Assembly (NCBI GenBank): GCA_964580585.1
Contig: CAZOKZ010000009.1
Coordinates: 36,373 to 100,372, forward strand
DNA: 64,000 nt
Direction of reading: 5' to 3'
From: CAZOKZ01 sp964580585
GTDB taxonomy: Bacteria > Sumerlaeota > Sumerlaeia > SLMS01 > JAHLLQ01
The position numbers were made by a program, and so were the translations under genes. Shown here in pieces: positions 61,369-64,000 of this stretch (its first letter is position 1; the number at the start of each line of letters is the position of its first letter). The notes under the pieces are model-generated. The model was not told the DNA's origin and did not search any database. It saw nothing but the letters and a program-made list of their open reading frames with translations.

Positions 61369-63384
61369 TTACCGTTTTCCCAACAACGCCTTGGCTTTCT
61401 TCAACACGTTTGCTGTGGTGAAGCCAAAGTGTTCGCCGACGCGTTCGGCGGGACCGCTGAGGCCGAACCCGTCTTGGGTCACATAGTCGCCGTCTTCGGT
61501 CGCGATGGACTCCCATCCCATGCGAATGCCGGCTTCGATCACCAGGCGGCGGCGCACGGTGGGAGGGAGAACCATTTGTTGGTAATCGCGCGGTTGGGCG
61601 CGGAAAATTTCCAGGCTGGGCATGGAAACTACGCGGACAGCCGTGCCGTCTTTTTCCAACTCGATGGCGGCTTCGACGGCAAGGTGCATTTCCGATCCGG
61701 TGGCGATCAGGATCAGCTCGGGGTCGCCTTTGCACCCGCGCAACACATAACCACCGTTTTCCACTCCATCGACGGGGGCGATGTCGGTTTCCAAGCGGTT
61801 ATAATTGGGCAGGTTTTGGCGTGTGAGGATCAACGCCGTCGGTCCCGTCGTGTTCTTCAGAGCCAATTCCCACGCGACGGCGGCTTCTGCGGCATCGCCT
61901 GGACGGATTACGGTCAGACCAGGAATCGAACGCAACGCGGCGACGTGCTCGACGGGCTGGTGGGTCGGGCCGTCTTCGCCAACGAAAATCGAATCGTGCG
62001 TGAAGATGTAGATGACTGGCAGGCGCATGAGCGACGCCAGCCGAACCGACGGACGCATGTAATCGGAGAACACCAGGAACGTGGCGCCAAAGGGGCGGAA
62101 TGTGCCGTGCAGGGTCATGCCGTTCATGATGGCGCCCATGGCATGTTCGCGAACACCAAAGTGAAGGTTGCGGCCTTCAAAAGCTCCCGGGGCGACGCTG
62201 GGCGAATTCTTAATTAACGTGTTGGTGGAAGGTGCCAGATCTGCCGACCCGCCCACGAGCCAGGGAATTTGCACCGCGTAGGCGTTTTCCGCCGCTCCTG
62301 CGGATTTGCGCGTCGCCGAGGGCTTGTCTTCCGGCGCGGGACGCAACGGACGCAAGTCCGGCAATGGCTGTGTCAGGTGGTCGTTGAATGCGTTGCGCAC
62401 TTCCGACGGCGCGGCGTCGTAGGTCGCCTGCCACGCTTTTTGCGCCGCCACGCCGCGTTCGGCGGCAACGGCCCAGGCGGTGTAATCGGCAGCGGGAACG
62501 TCGAAATCTTTGTCCGGATCAAGCCCCAGGGCCTTTTTGGTCAGGCGTACTTCGTCCGGGCCCAACGGCGCGCCATGGCTGGAAGCTTTCCCGCCCTTGT
62601 TCGGGGAACCTTTACCGATGACGGTGCGCCCGATGATCAGCGATGGGCGGTCGGTTTCCGCGCGCGCTTCGGTCAGGGCTTCGTTCATCTGGTCGAAATT
62701 GTGGCCATCGACACGCTGAACGTGCCAGCCGTAGGCTTCGAAACGCTTTGCCACATCTTCGCGGCTGAAGGTCAGCTCGGTAGAACCTTCGATGGAAATT
62801 TCATTATCGTCGTAGAAGAAAATCAGGCGTCCGAGACCATGGTGCCCGGCGAACGAAGCCGCTTCGGCAGAGATGCCTTCCATCAGGTCGCCATCGCTGA
62901 CGATGCCGTAAATCCGGTGGTCGGCCAATTCGCCGAATCGTGCGTGCATCATTTCGGCGGCCAGCGCCATGCCCACGCCGTTGCCAAAGCCTTGCCCGAG
63001 CGGACCGGTGGTGGTTTCGACACCGGGGGTGTGGTGGACTTCCGGGTGGCCGGGCGTCATCGAACCGAGTTGGCGGAAATTTTTGACTTCTTCGAGCGGA
63101 ACATCGTATCCCGTGACGTGTAACATGGCGTAAATCAGCATTGAACCGTGACCGGCGGACAGAATGAAGCGGTCGCGGTTGGGCCAGGCGGGGTCTGCGG
63201 GGTTATAGTTCAGGTGATAATACCACAGCAACGCGGCGAAGTCGGCACATCCCATGGGCATTCCGGGGTGGCCGCTGTTGGCTTTTTCGACGGCGTCGAT
63301 TGCAAGGCCGCGAACGGTGCGTGCCAGCCGTGCCAGCAGGTCTTTGTCAATGGCAGGGGCATTGGCAACGGTGGTGGGGGTCAT
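61369..63384 (-). CDS. tkt: Transketolase
   Basis: A 671-residue enzyme exchanges two-carbon units in the pentose phosphate pathway using thiamine diphosphate. Signatures are DAVEKANSGHPGMPMG, SAGHGSMLIYAMLH, GPLGQGFGNGVGMA, the ThDP motif SDGDLMEGISAEAASFAGH with YDDN, FGVREHAMGAIMNG, HDSIFVGEDGPTHQPVEH and LTRQNLP. ATG 63384 is a good start, matching the family N-terminus after a short leader. Monocistronic. Confidence 0.96.
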   Translation of the reverse strand: MTPTTVANAPAIDKDLLARLARTVRGLAIDAVEKANSGHPGMPMGCADFAALLWYYHLNYNPADPAWPNRDRFILSAGHGSMLIYAMLHVTGYDVPLEEVKNFRQLGSMTPGHPEVHHTPGVETTTGPLGQGFGNGVGMALAAEMMHARFGELADHRIYGIVSDGDLMEGISAEAASFAGHHGLGRLIFFYDDNEISIEGSTELTFSREDVAKRFEAYGWHVQRVDGHNFDQMNEALTEARAETDRPSLIIGRTVIGKGSPNKGGKASSHGAPLGPDEVRLTKKALGLDPDKDFDVPAADYTAWAVAAERGVAAQKAWQATYDAAPSEVRNAFNDHLTQPLPDLRPLRPAPEDKPSATRKSAGAAENAYAVQIPWLVGGSADLAPSTNTLIKNSPSVAPGAFEGRNLHFGVREHAMGAIMNGMTLHGTFRPFGATFLVFSDYMRPSVRLASLMRLPVIYIFTHDSIFVGEDGPTHQPVEHVAALRSIPGLTVIRPGDAAEAAVAWELALKNTTGPTALILTRQNLPNYNRLETDIAPVDGVENGGYVLRGCKGDPELILIATGSEMHLAVEAAIELEKDGTAVRVVSMPSLEIFRAQPRDYQQMVLPPTVRRRLVIEAGIRMGWESIATEDGDYVTQDGFGLSGPAERVGEHFGFTTANVLKKAKALLGKR

Positions 63385-63636
63385 GAATCCATTATCCTGA
63401 ACAATTTGCGCTCGCGCGGGCGAACGGGATGGAAATGAACCCGCCCAGGGGCGGTCGTGTCAATGAGGGAGGTGGGGGTAATGTTAAAAGGGTGAGATGG
63501 AAAGCAAAAATTTTTACGGAAATGCGGTTCCATGTTTCGGAATCCCGTTTCGGGCTTCACCGCACTCTCGATTTCCCGTTGTGCCCATGCGCGGCGGGTC
63601 GATTGGTTGCAGGAAACCTATCCGAGATAACCCCGC

Positions 63637-64000
63637 ATGTCCGAAGCCATCGCCAACCCGAACGATTCGCCTTCCCCCGTCCGACCCGGTATCCGGTGGG
63701 GGGTGCTGGCGGTGTGCACGGCGATGCAACTGGCGTGGTTTGTTGGGCTTTTTGGGGCAAAAAGCTTCTGGCTCGACGAGATACTCAGCATCCGCTTTGT
63801 CCAGCATTCGTTTGGCGGAATGATCGACGTGTTGCTCCAGGACGTGCACCCGCCGGGCTTTTACGTTTTCCTGTGGGGATGGGCGCGGGCGGTTCCCGAG
63901 ACGGAAATCGCCTTGAGGGGGCTGCCGCTCGTGTTTTCCATCGGGGTATTGGTGCCGCTTTGGGTGCTGGTAAGGCGGTTGGCGGACGAACGAATCGCGC
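63637..64000 (+). CDS. GT-C/ArnT-PMT-like membrane glycosyltransferase (3' truncated)
   Basis: The frame runs open to the window end, giving the first ~121 residues. After a short Pro-rich start comes a hydrophobic helix (WGVLAVCTAMQLAWFVGLFG). The first extracytoplasmic loop reads SFWLDEILSIRFVQHS with the acidic pair, then DVHPPGFYVFLWGWARAVPE. These are the hallmarks of GT-C enzymes (PMT, ArnT, GT39/GT83) that use polyprenyl-phosphate sugars. ATG 63637 follows an untranslated stretch with no obvious site. Confidence 0.8.
   Translation, partial: MSEAIANPNDSPSPVRPGIRWGVLAVCTAMQLAWFVGLFGAKSFWLDEILSIRFVQHSFGGMIDVLLQDVHPPGFYVFLWGWARAVPETEIALRGLPLVFSIGVLVPLWVLVRRLADERIA

Noticed and set aside
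1..64000. CRISPR arrays, tRNA and rRNA genes
   Set aside because: No regularly spaced direct repeats, tRNA cloverleaf ends or rRNA signature stretches were seen by eye.

Overview
The window looks like a contig of a Gram-negative, mesophilic, free-living bacterium from a poorly cultured lineage. It encodes many lipoproteins with lipoboxes, an AsmA-like envelope protein, a GFTLIE-type pseudopilin with the NFLEAQTRSK pattern, FHA and Ser/Thr kinase signalling, a histone-H1-like protein, a pyrophosphate-type phosphofructokinase, GH31 glycosidases and a REP-type transposase. This mix recalls Sumerlaeota (BRC1), Hydrogenedentota or the PVC-neighbour lineages. That placement is inference and only moderately sure, because no rRNA or tRNA gene is visible.

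Layout. 1-11 kb: a translationally coupled envelope operon (5'-truncated AsmA/YdbH-like protein, YdbL-like lipoprotein, a 2530-residue exported PD40-TPR-CHAT protein), then an M29 aminopeptidase. This stretch is peppered with a short oriented nucleotide motif, GGGGACGGAG, read in all three codon phases. It is the most unusual signal in the window. 11-24 kb: a GH31 lipoprotein, a [2Fe-2S] BFD-like protein with a metal-chelate (B12/siderophore) binding protein and ATPase but no permease, a hybrid histidine kinase coupled to a REC-PP2C phosphatase, and a second, oppositely oriented GH31 enzyme. 24-31 kb: a remarkable fusion (membrane nucleotide-sugar 4,6-dehydratase, about 500-residue acidic linker, glycosyltransferase) and GrpE. 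31-37.5 kb, minus strand: a lipoprotein, a WPF-repeat exported protein, an FHA-GAF histidine kinase, a PEGA lipoprotein and a YfhO-like membrane protein. 37.7-43 kb: an ECF sigma factor with its own membrane anchor, a membrane histidine kinase and a polyprenyl diphosphate synthase.

43-46.6 kb is a coherent NAD salvage operon: nicotinate phosphoribosyltransferase, an NrtR-type Nudix regulator, nicotinamidase and a macro-domain ADP-ribose protein. It sits behind a promoter whose -10 region overlaps a TAGTGT-N7-ACACTA palindrome, the probable NrtR operator. 46.7-64 kb holds housekeeping and accessory genes: a small two-helix membrane protein, photolyase, H1-like protein, PPi-PFK, UvrD/PcrA helicase, FHA-Ser/Thr kinase, pseudopilin, aspartate-semialdehyde dehydrogenase, radical SAM/SPASM protein, a REP-associated tyrosine transposase bracketed by mirrored hairpins, TPR-methyltransferase, transketolase and the start of a GT-C membrane glycosyltransferase cut by the window end. 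No CRISPR array, rRNA, tRNA, prophage or integron was seen.
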